Positions 8,801 through 15,716 of a DNA stretch of 23,539 nucleotides are shown in pieces. Origin of the DNA: a virus; the IMG/VR virus record IMGVR_UViG_3300037189_001431, positions 1 through 23,539 of that record; one strand, 5' to 3'. The translations under genes and the position numbers were made by a program. Within the stretch, counting starts at the first letter, position 1, and the number at the start of each line of letters is the position of its first letter. The notes beneath the pieces are model-generated. The model had not been told where the DNA came from, made no database searches, and worked only from the letters and a program-made list of their open reading frames with translations.

Positions 8801-10409
8801 AGCAGACATGATGGGGCTTCCAAACGGAACCAAGTTCATGGATGAGAAGTCTGCTCAGAACACTATTAAGGCAATTTGGAAGGCTCGTACCAATGTGCCG
8901 ACAGAGATGATTGGTGGCTTGGCTAAGGTCGAAGATTGGCTTTATGGTGGTTTGGGTATTGGCGATAAGTTCAGCGGAACTAATGGAATCAAGTTGGCTT
9001 CCGTTCCTTCTCGCCTATTCAATCTTCGTTCACGCGTCCGCTATCAGTTGTCACCACTCTTCGCTTATCGTCGTATGTTCAAGACAGCGGCTAAGGGAAT
9101 CACTGAGAATATCCCACCAACTATGTACCCTGAATCAAAGATGGAAGAAATGGGTATCTATGCGCAAGCAAAGAAGATCCATGAACGCATTTTCCCAGAG
9201 GATGCAACAAAGAACGCTTTCCTTGATGAAGCAGAACGCGTCATCCGCGAGACAGACTTCTATAACCTTTACAACACACGCGCAGCAGAACAGTGGGCTT
9301 CTTACTGGCTGGCAAAGCAAGGATTCAACGATGCTGAGATTGCGCAGAAGATTGAAAATGTCATGGGATATGGCGAGCGCACTGGAGCCGAGCGCACAGT
9401 AAACGCCATCTTCTTCCCATTCTCATTTAACAAGACCGTTATGCGTCAGTTTGGTTCTTACCTTTTGACTCACCCAGGACAGGTCATGTTGACTCATGCA
9501 ATTCTGGATCTATATGACAAACATGGCGGTTCTGAAATGAACAAGTGGCTTGATGAGAATATGCCAATCATCAAGGAGATTCATAAGTTGAACCCCCTTG
9601 AGCATGGTGTAGGACTCGGCGGACTTGGTGGTATCAATGCCCCATACATTCAGGCTCTATTCGACCTTCTCGCTCCAAAGATGATCGATTATGGAACTAC
9701 CTCACATAACAATTCTGTGATGTCAACACTCAACAAATACATTCCTGCCGTCAAGGAATTCAGCGACCTCTTTATGACACGCGAAGGCAAGGTCGGAGAA
9801 GGCGAAGTTTGGGCAAGCATCAAGAGCCTAGCCAATATCGGTGAAGAGGTTAAGTCTAAGTTGGAAGGTGGAGAGACTCTCATCGCTCCACGCCAGCATA
9901 AGAATATGCCTACTCAGGCACAGCAGACAGCAGCATGGGAATACCGCAATACCCTCATTGCTCAGTTGCAACCATACTTGGACTACAACTATAAGAATCC
10001 TAACAACCGTATTGTCTGGCCAGATAAGATCAAGACCGAAACAGGTCTTGCTGGCAAGGCAATTAACAAGCAGACTATCGATGAACTTGTTCACTACAAG
10101 TACCCAGCATGGGATAACTCAGCATCAGCTTCAATCTCTCGCCAAAAGGCAACAGAAGCAGATCGCTTCATTGGCGAAGTTCGAGCAAGAGATCCACAGC
10201 GCGCAGCCAACTACGAAGTATTCCAAAAAGCAGCACAGCGAGTTAGCGATGCAGTGGCTAAGGACTCAGTTCCAGATGCCAACCTTGTTAAGATAACTGA
10301 TGGATTCCGCAAGGTCGCGATAGACTTAGCGCAGAAGGATCCGAACTTTGCAGCTTTCTATAAGACGCACTATGAACGCCTATTCGGACCATTGGAAGGA
10401 TTTAAGTAA
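5826..10409 (+). CDS. Very large virion protein, candidate ejection/internal protein, 1527 aa
   Basis: The largest gene in the window. No enzyme motif is evident. It is mainly helical and alanine-rich. Two hydrophobic, glycine/alanine-rich segments (about 185-210 and 231-259) could insert in membranes. A long charged helical stretch (about 621-702) is likely coiled coil. The C-terminal third is different: better conserved in feel, with GTDIGHTFNPA (about 834-844), aromatic/basic blocks such as FNLRSRVRYQLSPLFAYRRM, and FFPFSFNKT (1196-1204). It lies between portal and scaffold. With no tape-measure gene elsewhere, size and membrane-active segments suit an ejection/internal virion protein of a short-tailed phage (compare T7 gp16 in size only). 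A tape measure or polyvalent protein cannot be excluded. The ATGA overlap couples it to the previous gene. Confidence 0.8.
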   Translation: MSMVNPLPTPEKTPAQELADNIDALHANGYGSLDIPTQVAIASSGNPSTVQFAIADQIKQATANNAASLDHFYADAQQARMPSMVQKATTAIKGHFGNTLLAEDHVSTIQQDMIKAGLAPKGAKVTGIWTPEWTAAANDAAYSQLTKPGAGNAPAKSTVQHVLGALSLSRNLNVILEVAKSTPRSVMQLIGDSLVGAVPAGVASAVGQVGAKPENRISAKEYKERALTPGQVFNDAMTLLTFIPLARAVTGAKVAATTAKTGAVLSAAEVAPKYTLLNSIVAANTAGVTSIANVSAKALLNKPILKQLYWGIDKTIVPIIAKTAPAQIAIRDTLAQRLRLPAVRAANQLGLTVLGRGLQEQGIALAESKLGNEEGPLTSTVYGVAPISGALANALDIFAIQMNPGTVASRAATAKQIVGDTAKAGAAFRNALDDMGALVAWQKANPDLDYAEILAAHKAAGGTELDVLKTIGQQVNQIAAQQAMMELRNPLIQDGSWGAMTAAQKEEWGLATQRQIWDDAGNPNGLLAQARQTLVADQNALETGFRQIGANAAGDVRKIAQKGKGTSRFNQQIEANSIMDRVLNSDMSQNFITPQLLEKLTTGQIPKAEEVLAARKAEPIVTGSPEEIASAQKVLNDATKAEELAKASAKKAGLEVEGVYKVYTQADIKKKIITEAQMKAYQEWNAASRAVREARSALNKVNPKAPSEFVAPTVEMAKQAEVKPNAGAIGIARLETLTKAGANKIYNNLAEELRLAKTPEAKAKVRTEIANTLLEEFGYDVYKLGGYDTSELLRLLGDEGSKLASDLYVIRDAPKEFTDMIARLKELGYKPVIGTDIGHTFNPAVQFTDLGTAEIKTASKIASKFGLSPRLSDSEAVSARARVETNRTIQDAIDSGKIKVFPSFNADRLLTYIRSAAEKEVKLTWGQEQVLLSSRKAGLYDIPIKRIMEAEGYTETEAWNAILEAKRTELGLREIPYADLMRILTKPLDKDVADMMGLPNGTKFMDEKSAQNTIKAIWKARTNVPTEMIGGLAKVEDWLYGGLGIGDKFSGTNGIKLASVPSRLFNLRSRVRYQLSPLFAYRRMFKTAAKGITENIPPTMYPESKMEEMGIYAQAKKIHERIFPEDATKNAFLDEAERVIRETDFYNLYNTRAAEQWASYWLAKQGFNDAEIAQKIENVMGYGERTGAERTVNAIFFPFSFNKTVMRQFGSYLLTHPGQVMLTHAILDLYDKHGGSEMNKWLDENMPIIKEIHKLNPLEHGVGLGGLGGINAPYIQALFDLLAPKMIDYGTTSHNNSVMSTLNKYIPAVKEFSDLFMTREGKVGEGEVWASIKSLANIGEEVKSKLEGGETLIAPRQHKNMPTQAQQTAAWEYRNTLIAQLQPYLDYNYKNPNNRIVWPDKIKTETGLAGKAINKQTIDELVHYKYPAWDNSASASISRQKATEADRFIGEVRARDPQRAANYEVFQKAAQRVSDAVAKDSVPDANLVKITDGFRKVAIDLAQKDPNFAAFYKTHYERLFGPLEGFK

Positions 10410-11344
10410 TGGCTGGTAAATCAAAAGTTACACCTACACCCACACCGACTGCCAACGCAGATGTTTTGGGTTTGCTTGGATCTCTCCCATCAGGCGGTGG
10501 TTCTTCTAATATCGGCAAGTTTGACATTACTTCTAATGAGTATGACATCTCTGGTCTGGGTCTCCCAGCTAGTGTCACTGGTGGCAAGACAAAGTTAGAT
10601 GCAGATTCTTTTGTTAAGGCTCTTCGCAAAACAGCCGAAGTATCACCACAGACTTGGGCTGGAATTCAGTACGCTCTTTTCCAATCAAAGTTCTACAGTT
10701 CAACCCCTACATTTGGCAGTTGGGATCCATCTTCAACAACAGATTTAATCGCTGTTAAGAATTTCATGGAATCTCTAACCGCCCACAATTCAGCAGACCC
10801 AACCGTTGCTGCACCAGTAACTTCTTATTTGACAGATCAGCAGAATACCGCAATCAAATATGGTGGTAATGCTGTGCGCACACAGATTGCAAAGGTTCAG
10901 GTTCCTAACACAACCGATCTTTCTTACATTGCAGATAAGGCATTTCGTGATGTCCTCGGAGTAGGCGCAACAGAAAAGCAACGTAAGCAGTTTGCTGCTT
11001 CATTCCAATCTCAGGTTATGTCAGCAGCTCGCATGAGCGCTGCTGCTACTCAGGTTCAAACACCAACAGTTCCATTTGCGCCTAGCGCAACTACTCCTTC
11101 TTATCCAGAAGGTTTTGTCGGTCCACAAGTTCCAGGAGTAGCACAACCTACAATTCAGCAAAACTTCCAAAGCGCTGACATGACTCCAAAGGTTCAGGTA
11201 CAAGCAGTTCAATCTGCGCCAGATGCAAATGTTGCAGCAGCAGAGTTTGCTCGTAAGGCAGATCCAACTCAGGCTGGCGTTAATGGATTAAATGCTGCTG
11301 TTGATACATGGTTTAAGTCACTTGGCGGAAGAGGAACTAAGTAA
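10409..11344 (+). CDS. Hypothetical virion protein A of portal-scaffold block, 311 aa
   Basis: It starts in a TAATG overlap. The N-terminus is Pro/Thr- then Gly/Ser-rich (1-35), followed by NEYDISGLGLP and a helical unit around TWAGIQYALFQSKFYSSTP (81-99). A second unit, DLSYIADKAFRDVLGVGATE, resembles the 'A..LLGR.PT..E' unit I remember from large structural proteins of actinophages (unverified). The C-terminal 100 residues are Gln/Pro/Ala-rich and probably disordered. No enzyme motif. Together with its two downstream neighbours it probably forms one functional set, perhaps virion-internal. Confidence 0.75.
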   Translation: MAGKSKVTPTPTPTANADVLGLLGSLPSGGGSSNIGKFDITSNEYDISGLGLPASVTGGKTKLDADSFVKALRKTAEVSPQTWAGIQYALFQSKFYSSTPTFGSWDPSSTTDLIAVKNFMESLTAHNSADPTVAAPVTSYLTDQQNTAIKYGGNAVRTQIAKVQVPNTTDLSYIADKAFRDVLGVGATEKQRKQFAASFQSQVMSAARMSAAATQVQTPTVPFAPSATTPSYPEGFVGPQVPGVAQPTIQQNFQSADMTPKVQVQAVQSAPDANVAAAEFARKADPTQAGVNGLNAAVDTWFKSLGGRGTK

Positions 11345-12258
11345 TGGCAGCGAAAACTAAAGTATCTACTGATGCAGAACTTATAGCCAAGGCGAAGAAA
11401 ACAACACCTTGGTTAGTTCCACTTCTCACTGATCCAGAACACGGAAAAACTTATCTTCAATGGGCGCGTGATGCTGAGGCTGGCAACCCACCAACAGCAG
11501 AACAAGTCAGAGCCGCGACATATAACTGGGACATTACTCAAGTCTGGTCTGCTAACCAAGCAAGCCTTTTCAATCTTGCTTTAACAAATCCTGGTGAATA
11601 TAAGAAGCAACAAAAAGCAATTGAAGCAAACATTGATGCGTATATTACTCAATCAGGAAATCCTGTAAATCCAGAAACTCGTCAAGAACTTGTTAATGAT
11701 GTTTTCCTAAAAGGATGGTCTTTAACAGATCCTCGCGTTAAGCAATTAGTTGCTGGTACATACGATGTTACTAAAGCAAAGACTGGCACAGCTCTTACAG
11801 CAACCGACCAAGTTAAGAACCTTGCTCGTAGTTACATGGTTCCTGTTTCAGACCAGATTATCGGTCCATGGGCGCAAGCAATTCAGGCTGGCACTAAGAC
11901 TGCTGCTGATGCTCAAAAGTATTTCAAAGACCAAGCAGCAGGACTTTACCCATTCATGGCTGGAACTATTGATGTTGTAGATCCATCCACTTGGTTCACA
12001 CCAGCAAAAAATCTTATTGCGACAAACCTTGGAATCAATGAAAACATGATTGACTTCAATGACCCAAGCGGTAAATGGATGAACGCGGTGACAACTCGCG
12101 ATCCAAAGACAGGTGCTATTACTGCTCGCACTAATGCAGATGTAATTAAAGAAATTCGCAGCAACCCTGTTTATGGATACGATTACACTCCTGGTGCTAT
12201 TTCCTCAGCAAAAGACCTTGGCAGATCGCTTAAAGCAATGATGGGATTTGGAGAATAA
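11344..12258 (+). CDS. Hypothetical virion protein B of portal-scaffold block, 304 aa
   Basis: Coupled to the previous gene by TAATG. It is all-helical in appearance, with repeating small domains: TPWLVPLLTDPEHGKTYLQW (20-39), YNWDITQVWSANQASLFNLA (56-75), TNPGEYKKQQKAIEANIDAY (77-96) and a tail with NPVYGYDYTPGA. The pattern '..W......S...L...TNPGEY...' followed by a ladder of helices is reminiscent, from memory, of repeated modules in uncharacterised actinophage structural proteins. No signal peptide, membrane segment or catalytic motif seen. Confidence 0.75.
   Translation: MAAKTKVSTDAELIAKAKKTTPWLVPLLTDPEHGKTYLQWARDAEAGNPPTAEQVRAATYNWDITQVWSANQASLFNLALTNPGEYKKQQKAIEANIDAYITQSGNPVNPETRQELVNDVFLKGWSLTDPRVKQLVAGTYDVTKAKTGTALTATDQVKNLARSYMVPVSDQIIGPWAQAIQAGTKTAADAQKYFKDQAAGLYPFMAGTIDVVDPSTWFTPAKNLIATNLGINENMIDFNDPSGKWMNAVTTRDPKTGAITARTNADVIKEIRSNPVYGYDYTPGAISSAKDLGRSLKAMMGFGE
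12250..12253 (+). promoter_or_regulatory. Ribosome binding site deciding the start of virion protein C
   Basis: GGAG stands six bases before the ATG at 12260, inside the end of the preceding gene. It argues for that ATG over the upstream in-frame TTG at 12248, which has no similarly placed site. Confidence 0.6.
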
Positions 12259-12259
12259 A

Positions 12260-13390
12260 ATGGCTAAAGCACCTTTAGAATCAGATGTAACAATTTCCCC
12301 TGCTGCCCCCGTTCGTGATATATCGGGTATTGCAACGCAAGCCGCTAATGCAATTCTTACAAAAAAGTCATTGCCTACGGCAACAACAACTGCTGGTTAC
12401 AAAATAGCCCAAGATGCTCAAATAGCAGCCGATCAAGCAGCAGCAGACGCGGCAGCAAAAGTAATAGCAGACAAAGCAGCAGCCGACAAAATAGCAGCAG
12501 ATAAAATTGCAGCAGAAAAGGCAGCAGCAGATAAGGCAGCAGCGGATAAAGCAAAAGCTGATAGTGTTGTAACTCAATCCGCTAAAGACATTGTTAATGG
12601 ATACCTTCGCGAAGCAGGGCTTGGCGCACTTAGCGATGAAACATGGAAGCAATGGAACGCTGGAACCTCAGCAGAACAAATTATGGATTATGTCCGTACA
12701 ACCCCAGATTATGCAAAGCGTTTTCCCGCCATGGCAACACTTCGCACAGCGGGTAGAAGCATTTCTGAGGCACAGTATGTTGCTAAGGAACAAGCGGATG
12801 TTGACATGATGACCTCTTATGGAATCCCAGCAGAAATCGCGACTAACCGCGATTTGCTTGGCAAACTTATTGCAAACAATGTCAATCAGGTCGATCTTCA
12901 AAAGCGTCTCATCGCTGGTCAAGAATCAGTCATGTCCCTAGATAAGAGCGTCCTTAAATATGCAGCAGATACATTTGGTCTAACTCCAGGAGATTTGACT
13001 GCTTTCGTTCTTAACCCAGATATTGCAACTCCAGTTATTGAGCAGAAGGCTAAGGCAATCCAAATTGGTGGAGCTGCTTTCCAAGCAAGTCAGAAGATTG
13101 CAGGAGAACAGGCTTTGAAGTTGGCTGCGGCTGGAGTCACAGGCACACAAGCACAACAAGGATTTGGCAATATCGCCCAACAACAGCAACTTACTCAGGC
13201 ACTTCCAGGAGATGTCTCTGGATCAGTCACCAACGAAGAACTTATCAACGCGCAATTCGGCATGAGTCCAGAAGCACTTGCTAGAACTCGACGAGTTGCT
13301 GGTACACGCGCTGCTGAATATCAGCAAGGCGGACAGTTCGTTTCTGGTCAAGGTGGCGTTATAGGATTAGGTTCTGCACCTCAAGTTTAA
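12260..13390 (+). CDS. Hypothetical virion protein C with Ala/Lys/Asp repeat, 376 aa
   Basis: The ATG with GGAG six bases upstream is preferred to an in-frame TTG 12 bases earlier. A low-complexity region (about 51-102) repeats Ala-Asp-Lys units (ADKAA, ADKIA, AEKAA) and should form a long charged helix, as in TolA-like stalks. The globular part includes NGYLREAGLGALSDETWKQW (113-132), RTTPDYAKRFPAM (146-158) and a stretch around YGIPAEIATNRDLLGKLIAN (187-206). I recall the order 'Y-L-..-G-L', 'TPEYK.RFP', 'YG.P' from actinophage structural proteins, unverified. The C-terminus is Gly/Gln-rich. It is the last gene before a 220-bp gap, so probably ends this block. Confidence 0.76.
   Translation: MAKAPLESDVTISPAAPVRDISGIATQAANAILTKKSLPTATTTAGYKIAQDAQIAADQAAADAAAKVIADKAAADKIAADKIAAEKAAADKAAADKAKADSVVTQSAKDIVNGYLREAGLGALSDETWKQWNAGTSAEQIMDYVRTTPDYAKRFPAMATLRTAGRSISEAQYVAKEQADVDMMTSYGIPAEIATNRDLLGKLIANNVNQVDLQKRLIAGQESVMSLDKSVLKYAADTFGLTPGDLTAFVLNPDIATPVIEQKAKAIQIGGAAFQASQKIAGEQALKLAAAGVTGTQAQQGFGNIAQQQQLTQALPGDVSGSVTNEELINAQFGMSPEALARTRRVAGTRAAEYQQGGQFVSGQGGVIGLGSAPQV
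12410..12565 (+). repeat. Low-complexity repeat encoding Ala-Asp-Lys units
   Basis: The DNA repeats short units such as GCAGCAGATAAGGCAGCAGC with variation, coding for ADKAA/ADKIAA/AEKAA. The units drift in sequence and are not exact copies. Such tracts can change length by slippage. Confidence 0.65.
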
Positions 13391-13391
13391 T

Positions 13392-13420
13392 TAGACAAAT
13401 CAATCTGATATGTCTATGAT
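13392..13420 (+). promoter_or_regulatory. Sigma-70-like promoter for scaffold and capsid genes
   Basis: TAGACA (13392-13397) and TATGAT (13415-13420) each match five of six consensus bases and are separated by exactly 17 bases. The pair begins two bases after the stop of the previous gene and is the best promoter I see in the window. It would drive the scaffold and major capsid genes with a leader of up to roughly 180 bases. Confidence 0.6.
13393..13415. promoter_or_regulatory. Inverted repeat spanning the capsid promoter (candidate operator)
   Basis: AGACAAATCA (13393-13402) and TGATATGTCT (13406-13415) are inverted copies with nine of ten positions matching and a three-base spacer. The repeat covers the -35 element and the whole spacer and touches the first base of the -10. 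A dimeric repressor or activator could bind here. As RNA the same repeat could form a hairpin at the end of the upstream transcript, but no T-run follows directly, which makes it a poor terminator. Confidence 0.5.
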
Positions 13421-13445
13421 TTTCTTAGTAGGTCCATTTTTGTGT

Positions 13446-13469
13446 AAGCAGTCTCCAAATCGTCTGCTT
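13446..13469 (+). other. Small inverted repeat in the capsid leader
   Basis: AAGCAG (13446-13451) pairs with CTGCTT (13464-13469) across a 12-base loop. A competing pairing, GTCT (13462-13465) with AGAC (13471-13474), overlaps its right arm. It could be a leader structure; support is weak. Confidence 0.3.
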
Positions 13470-13560
13470 TAGACCTCGGAAGATTTGATGGGATTTGCCC
13501 CGTTGTTGGCTACGCGGTGTCAGGTTCGTCGCTTCGGCGCATAAAAAACACTAGCCCCGC

Positions 13561-13585
13561 CACACCGCCCTCCAAGGCAGGTGTG
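13561..13585 (+). other. Strong hairpin just upstream of the scaffold ribosome binding site
   Basis: CACACCGCC (13561-13569) pairs with GGC (13576-13578) and GGTGTG (13580-13585). This gives nine base pairs, with one bulged A (13579) and a six-base loop (CTCCAA). It ends 13 bases before GGAG (13599-13602). No T-run follows, so it is unlikely to be a terminator. Leader stems near highly expressed capsid genes can stabilise mRNA or control translation; that role is inference. Confidence 0.5.
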
Positions 13586-13598
13586 CGATACGGAATTT

Positions 13599-13602
13599 GG
13601 AG
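13599..13602 (+). promoter_or_regulatory. Ribosome binding site of the scaffold gene
   Basis: GGAG lies eight bases before the ATG at 13611. It supports that start rather than the in-frame GTG at 13581, which would fall inside the leader hairpin. Confidence 0.65.
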
Positions 13603-13610
13603 AAATAAAA

Positions 13611-14114
13611 ATGAGCGATCTTGATTACAATGAAGAAGAACTAGATAACAACCTCGGTAACGACGAATCTGAAAATGACTCGAAGAACTGGCGGCGTAAG
13701 TTAGAGGCAGACGCAAAAGAAGGCAAGCGCGCATCACGCGAGGCGGAAATCGCCAAGCAGGAAGCGGCTCAAGCAAAGCGCGAACTCGCACTTATGAAGG
13801 CTGGAATTGATTTAGAGTCAGGCACAGGCAAGTTATTTGCTAAGGCTTATGATGGAGAAGCAACACCAGAAGCAATTAAGGCAGCAGCACAGGAGTTCGG
13901 TCTAGTTCCAACTAGCCAGACTCAAGAAGTTCAAGATGACCTATCGGCTATCGACAGAATTTCACAGGCTTCTGCTGGTGCAACTGGAACTATTGCTCCA
14001 TCAGCTTTGGATGAAATCCGCAACGCGGCTAATCCAGCAGATGTCATCAAAATTCTTCAAGCAAACGGAATCACGATCTCTAATGAACAGCCTGGCGGTT
14101 GGTTCCCAATTTAA
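13611..14114 (+). CDS. Probable scaffolding protein, 167 aa
   Basis: Scaffolds fill the procapsid and guide coat assembly, then leave. Evidence: the gene sits immediately upstream of the major capsid gene. Its N-terminus is very acidic (NEEELDNNLGNDESENDS, 7-24). A highly charged helix likely to be coiled coil spans about 28-63 (WRRKLEADAKEG onward, with an AEIAKQEAAQAKRELALMKA core). The C-terminal half has short helices and Gly/Pro turns. This is the usual make-up of small phage scaffolds. I chose the ATG with GGAG eight bases upstream. It shares the promoter region at 13392 with the capsid gene. No protease motif is present. Confidence 0.8.
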   Translation: MSDLDYNEEELDNNLGNDESENDSKNWRRKLEADAKEGKRASREAEIAKQEAAQAKRELALMKAGIDLESGTGKLFAKAYDGEATPEAIKAAAQEFGLVPTSQTQEVQDDLSAIDRISQASAGATGTIAPSALDEIRNAANPADVIKILQANGITISNEQPGGWFPI

Positions 14115-14157
14115 TTGGTAACTGCCCCTTAACCCTTCAACAGAGAGAGAACTACAA

Positions 14158-15345
14158 ATGGCATTAACACAGGTCAGCTCGCTTGATCTTTCCAAGGCCG
14201 CGTATGAGATGATCGCGTATTACGCGCTTCGTCCAGAACTTTACTACGATGCACTCGTAGAAGTTCAGTCAACAAACGCAACAAACCGTGGAACAAGCGT
14301 CACATTCACAATCGCTTCTGATCTTGCAGAAGCAACAACAGCACTTACAGAAACAGCAGATGTTACTCCAGTAGCAATGTCTGACTCTTATGTAACTGTT
14401 ACACCACTCGAATACGGCAACGCAGTTCAGTTGACTTCAAAGTTGGGCGCAACAGCGTTCATGGAAGTTAACCCAATCGCTGCTAACGTAATCGGTTGGA
14501 ACGCTGGTATTTCAACAGACGGCATTGCCCGTACTGCTGCTGGCTCAGGTACAAACGTCGCATACACATCTGGCACAACACGCGCTGGACTTGCAAAGAC
14601 AAACACACTTACAGGTAACGATGTCCGCAAGGCTGTTGCTAACCTCCGTAAGAACAATGTTCCTACATTCAACGGAATGTATAAGGGAATCATCCACCCA
14701 GATGCTTCTTACGACTTCCGTGGCGCAACAGGCGGAACAAACTGGTCAGATCCACACGTCTATTCAGATCCAGCAGGTATCTTCAATGGCGTAATTGGTA
14801 ACTTCCAGGGCGTTCAGTTCATGGAAACACCACGCGCTCCATTCTTCTCAGATGGTGGAACAAACTCATACACAATCTCAACAATCACTGTATCTTCAAA
14901 TACAGCAACACTTACAACTTCTGCGGCTCACGGGCTTGTAGCTGGCGATACACTCACAATCTCAGGTGCAACTGCTACTTCTGGTACTGGTTCAACATCA
15001 CAGGTTGGCTTCAACGCACAGTTCACAGTCCTTACAGCTCCAACAACAACAACACTTACAGTTGACATCACAGGAAAGACATCTACTTGCAACGCAGGTA
15101 CATCACTTTCACTCGTTGTCTCTGCTGTTGACGTTTACGGAACACTCGTAATGGGCCGTCAGGCACTTGCTAAGGCGTTCTCAACTGGTGGCGGATATGG
15201 CGAACAGGCAATCATCGTTGATGTTCCTGTTATCGACACACTTCGTCGCTTCACTGGTGTCGGCTGGAAGCACTTCGTAGGATATGCTCCATTCCGTCAG
15301 GCTGCTTTGTACCGCATTGAGTCAGGTTCTGCAATCGGTCAGTAG
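14158..15345 (+). CDS. Major capsid protein, N4-gp56-like with an inserted beta domain
   Basis: The coat protein that builds the icosahedral shell. Residues 1-230 and 324-395 look like an HK97-fold coat of the N4-gp56 family: YYALRPELYYDALVEV near the N-terminus, LTGNDVRKAVANLRKNNVP (151-169), the central GIIHPDASYDFRGATG (177-192), GVIGNFQGVQFMET (211-224), then VYGTLVMGRQALAKAF (326-341). Between them, about 232-323 is Thr/Ser/Val-rich with an Ig-like AHGLVAGDTLTISGA (257-271) and FTVLTAPTTTTLTV (289-302), an apparent insertion that could project from the capsid surface. The start follows a GAGAGAGA purine tract. A strong hairpin follows the stop, consistent with a separately controlled, abundant transcript. 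Confidence 0.9.
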   Translation: MALTQVSSLDLSKAAYEMIAYYALRPELYYDALVEVQSTNATNRGTSVTFTIASDLAEATTALTETADVTPVAMSDSYVTVTPLEYGNAVQLTSKLGATAFMEVNPIAANVIGWNAGISTDGIARTAAGSGTNVAYTSGTTRAGLAKTNTLTGNDVRKAVANLRKNNVPTFNGMYKGIIHPDASYDFRGATGGTNWSDPHVYSDPAGIFNGVIGNFQGVQFMETPRAPFFSDGGTNSYTISTITVSSNTATLTTSAAHGLVAGDTLTISGATATSGTGSTSQVGFNAQFTVLTAPTTTTLTVDITGKTSTCNAGTSLSLVVSAVDVYGTLVMGRQALAKAFSTGGGYGEQAIIVDVPVIDTLRRFTGVGWKHFVGYAPFRQAALYRIESGSAIGQ

Positions 15346-15354
15346 TTGATACTT

Positions 15355-15394
15355 GGGGGTAGGGCGCTTTATTCACCTTTCTCGCCCTACCCCC
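15355..15394 (+). terminator. Hairpin terminator or processing stem after the capsid gene
   Basis: GGGGGTAGGGCG (15355-15366) and CGCCCTACCCCC (15383-15394) form a perfect, GC-rich 12-bp stem with a 16-base loop, starting nine bases after the capsid stop codon. The sequence after the stem (GCTTTATCACTTTTAG) is only moderately T-rich, so it may be a partial terminator or an mRNA-stabilising stem that lowers expression of downstream genes. Confidence 0.75.
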
Positions 15395-15423
15395 GCTTTA
15401 TCACTTTTAGATAGGAACTGGAA

Positions 15424-15714
15424 ATGCCACAATTCACACCTCCGATAGCAACACTCGTTCCAGTTATTTCCCCTGTAGTTCCGAAATGGAAACAGCGCCC
15501 GTTCGCTTTCTTTAAGCCGTCAATTCCTCGCGGTGCAAATGTATGGTTTTGGACTAACGGCATTATCAGCACATCTCAACCTCCAGTCTGGATCGCTACA
15601 AATAACCAACCAGGAGTTGCCAAGGTTTATTACGGTGGACGCACTTATGACATCTCTAACGATGAAGCTGCTATCCTCGCTAACGCTGGTTTCGGTGATA
15701 ACATTGTCTATTGA
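15424..15714 (+). CDS. Hypothetical small protein after capsid, 96 aa
   Basis: It starts 29 bases after the capsid terminator stem. The composition is beta-rich and aromatic, with prolines at the N-terminus (PPIATLVPVISPVVPKW), then WFWTNGIISTSQPPVW and YYGGRTYDISNDEAAILANA. No membrane segment or catalytic motif. The position between capsid and head-completion genes suggests a minor head or decoration protein, but I do not recognise a family. Confidence 0.72.
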   Translation: MPQFTPPIATLVPVISPVVPKWKQRPFAFFKPSIPRGANVWFWTNGIISTSQPPVWIATNNQPGVAKVYYGGRTYDISNDEAAILANAGFGDNIVY

Positions 15715-15716
15715 TA

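Noticed and set aside
9135-9320. Several long open frames on the - strand or in other frames inside the 1527-aa gene
   Set aside because: They are cysteine- and leucine-rich by-products of the main frame's codon use and lack starts with ribosome binding sites.
12410-12565. Tandem repeat as a replication origin with iterons
   Set aside because: The repeats are codon-level Ala-Asp-Lys units in frame within a gene, not regularly spaced DNA iterons.
12368-12652. 94-codon - strand frame rich in Cys and Phe
   Set aside because: It is the complement of the Ala-Asp-Lys repeat; the composition is an artefact of reading GCA/GCAGC repeats backwards.
13393-13415. Inverted repeat as a terminator of the upstream operon
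   Set aside because: The stem is AT-rich and not followed by a T-run, while it coincides exactly with a good promoter; I favour an operator, but the reading is not excluded.
13510-13791. - strand frame over the capsid leader and scaffold start
   Set aside because: No homology seen, no ribosome binding site, and it conflicts with the scaffold gene and its leader.
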